DNA from: Epiperipatus broadwayi
Lineage: Eukaryota > Onychophora > Udeonychophora > Euonychophora > Peripatidae
Direction: 5' to 3'
Length of the DNA stretch: 64,000 nt
Assembly (NCBI GenBank): GCA_028023455.1
Contig: JAQFVV010006246.1
Span: forward strand, 3,337,501 to 3,401,500
Shown: positions 62,730-64,000 of the stretch, in pieces
Position numbering within the stretch: position 1 is the stretch's first letter
How the letters are laid out: each line of letters begins with the position of its first letter
Notes under the pieces: model-generated
The model's database searches: none
What the model saw: the letters and a program-made list of their open reading frames with translations, nothing else
What the model was told of the DNA's origin: nothing
Translations under genes and position numbers: made by a program

Positions 62730-62892
62730 ATTAGAGGTGGTTTACTGGAAACAAGCTATTTACTTTTAAAGGCCTGCACTACTCAAAATTTTGAGCCTGT
62801 ATTTACTTCTGGACCACATGCTTGGATGAAATTTCATTCTGATGAATCAAATAATGATATTGGATTTCATATTACTTACACATCTTTACCTA
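62730..62892 (+). CDS. CUB-domain gene, exon encoding second half of the CUB domain
   Basis: Acceptor 'tattttttag' and donor 'CTA|gtaaat' bound 163 bases entering in phase 0 and leaving in phase 1. It encodes 54 residues: 'IRGGLLETSYLLLKACTTQN' with the fourth CUB cysteine, then 'SGPHAWMKFHSDESNNDIGF'. 'FHSDES' supplies the third calcium-ligand Asp of cbCUB domains, and 'GFHITYTSL' is the usual closing strand. Joined to 18049-18233 it gives a complete CUB domain of about 116 residues (family norm ~110) with all four cysteines. Phase-1 ends on both sides are typical of a shuffled extracellular module. Which CUB protein this is cannot be told from one domain. Confidence 0.9.
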
Positions 62893-63072
62893 GTAAATAT
62901 ATCTTTTTGTTATTTTCATTTACATTTTTAATAATTTGACAATTGTTTGTTTAACATTTATTTTAGTTTAATTTTATAATTAATAAAAAGCACACACATT
63001 GTATATTTGCAATGTATTTAAAAAAATGACACATATCAATAAATAATTATTATCTCTTTGTTATCTTGACAG
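62893..63072 (+). other. Short intron after the CUB exon
   Basis: It runs from donor 'gtaaat' to a strong acceptor 'tctctttgttatcttgacag' at 63053-63072. If that acceptor is not used, the intron continues past the window. Confidence 0.45.
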
Positions 63073-63101
63073 GTTCAGAATTTATAAGAAAAGCAAAGTA
63101 G
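63073..63101 (+). CDS. Possible terminal exon of the CUB gene
   Basis: After the pyrimidine-rich acceptor, phase-1 joining gives Ser and then 'SEFIRKAK' and a TAG stop at 63099-63101. No donor splices before the stop. AATAAA-type sequences follow near 63153 and 63205. If real, the protein ends nine residues after its CUB domain. It is a very short exon resting only on splice signals and frame, so the true next exon may lie beyond the window. Confidence 0.35.
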
Positions 63102-64000
63102 GTTTTCATTTAAAAAATAGTTTATGCTTAGATTGCAAAAATGTTTAGAAAAATAATAAAAAGTTCTTCAAATTAGCAACCAGGTTATCAATAGAAATAT
63201 AAAAATAAATTATAACTAGAAATGGAAATATTAAAATAGTTATTGGGATATGAAAAAAAACTATGGATAAATGAGAAAAACACAAAAAAAAATAATAATG
63301 TATAGACAAAAAGTCAGTTTGAGCAGACAAATATTGTTGCTGGGATGAATTAGTAGTTGAACTATATACAGAGAGAGAGAGAGGAATGACATGAAAAAAA
63401 GAAAGTGTGGCTGATCAGCTTGTTGATATGATTTGGTTGGGAAAACTAAAAGACAAGCTAGGTATTTATGTATTGATAGTTGACTAATAGATCAATGCGG
63501 ACATTTTTTTTTTACTTAAACATCATTAAAAAAATTATCAAGTACTACATTTATCATTAACTGCCTTATTGACAGAACTACTCATCATAATCATTTTCAT
63601 TGATTGATTACTCAAAATTTGATTAAAGTGAAATATTATTGGTGAAATAATTTTCTTTTTTTAGCAATACCCAATTATTTCGAATTTAAATCATATTTTC
63701 TATTCATATATTGAAGATGTAGAATTATGGTGCGGCTTAAATTCAAAGTGAAGATTTTAACATTTTATTTCTGCTGATTTTGCATTACTTAATGACAGTG
63801 TTTTTGTTTTACACTCCACACATGTGCATAGTATTATGATCATTGATAGCAGTTTATTTGTGATATCCCATTCACACTTTCCTGAGTTAATTCAGTTACT
63901 GTTTGATAGTAGCTGTATAGAATCAAGTATTTAGCTATATCTAATTTTGAGTTTTTTTAGACTTTTACCAATCTTGCATCCCCCAATAATCATGTCTTTG
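63102..64000. other. Downstream sequence, nothing recognised
   Basis: AT-rich, with a short GA microsatellite at about 63371-63383. No further exon seen. Confidence 0.45.

Overview
The window is strongly AT-rich animal nuclear DNA, by eye about three quarters A+T. It has GT-AG introns, long gene-free stretches, microsatellites and many old interspersed repeats. No bacterial signature is visible: there are no operons, ribosome binding sites or dense ORFs. The only host gene I can support codes for a CUB domain, an extracellular module of animal proteins. The repeats (tRNA-type SINEs, Penelope-like and LTR retroelements, TA-flanked DNA transposons) fit a large invertebrate genome. I cannot fix the phylum from sequence alone.

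Host gene: two plus-strand exons, 18049-18233 and 62730-62892, together encode one complete calcium-binding-type CUB domain. The outer splice junctions are phase 1 and the internal one is phase 0. The domain is split by an intron of about 44.5 kb that fills most of the window. A short possible terminal exon with an in-frame stop lies at 63073-63101. Everything before 18049 is an upstream intron or intergenic DNA.

Layout: 1-4.9 kb holds SINE-like fragments. 4.9-17.4 kb looks like one old LTR retrotransposon on the minus strand, with direct repeats bounded by TG..CA at 4929-6263 and 15872-17376 and a broken gag at about 13.3-15.3 kb. Its interior carries two hairpin elements (7.57-8.01 and 8.03-8.56 kb) and a TA-flanked terminal-inverted-repeat transposon (8.64-10.83 kb). 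The big intron carries a mosaic at 19.3-22.6 kb with a 41-bp satellite, a 336-bp-arm palindrome at 27.3-28.0 kb, a broken Penelope-like GIY-YIG fragment at 34.9-35.4 kb, and a second TIR transposon at 42.07-43.49 kb. It also carries a head-to-head array of a 339-bp unit at 44.54-46.00 kb with 16-bp target duplications, a 1.9-kb direct repeat pair at 48.4-50.3 and 53.3-55.2 kb, a repeat-rich mosaic at 55.2-58.1 kb with a GC-rich structured island, and an unrecognised broken two-part coding region at 58.37-59.85 kb.

Apart from the CUB exons, every coding trace is a mobile-element remnant or unassigned. The most interesting items are the 339-bp inverted array (with a paralogous empty site inside the same window), the nested palindromes, the GC-rich island at 56.4-56.66 kb and the unknown coding region at 58.4-59.85 kb. 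Element names rest on motif reading only; no database search was possible.
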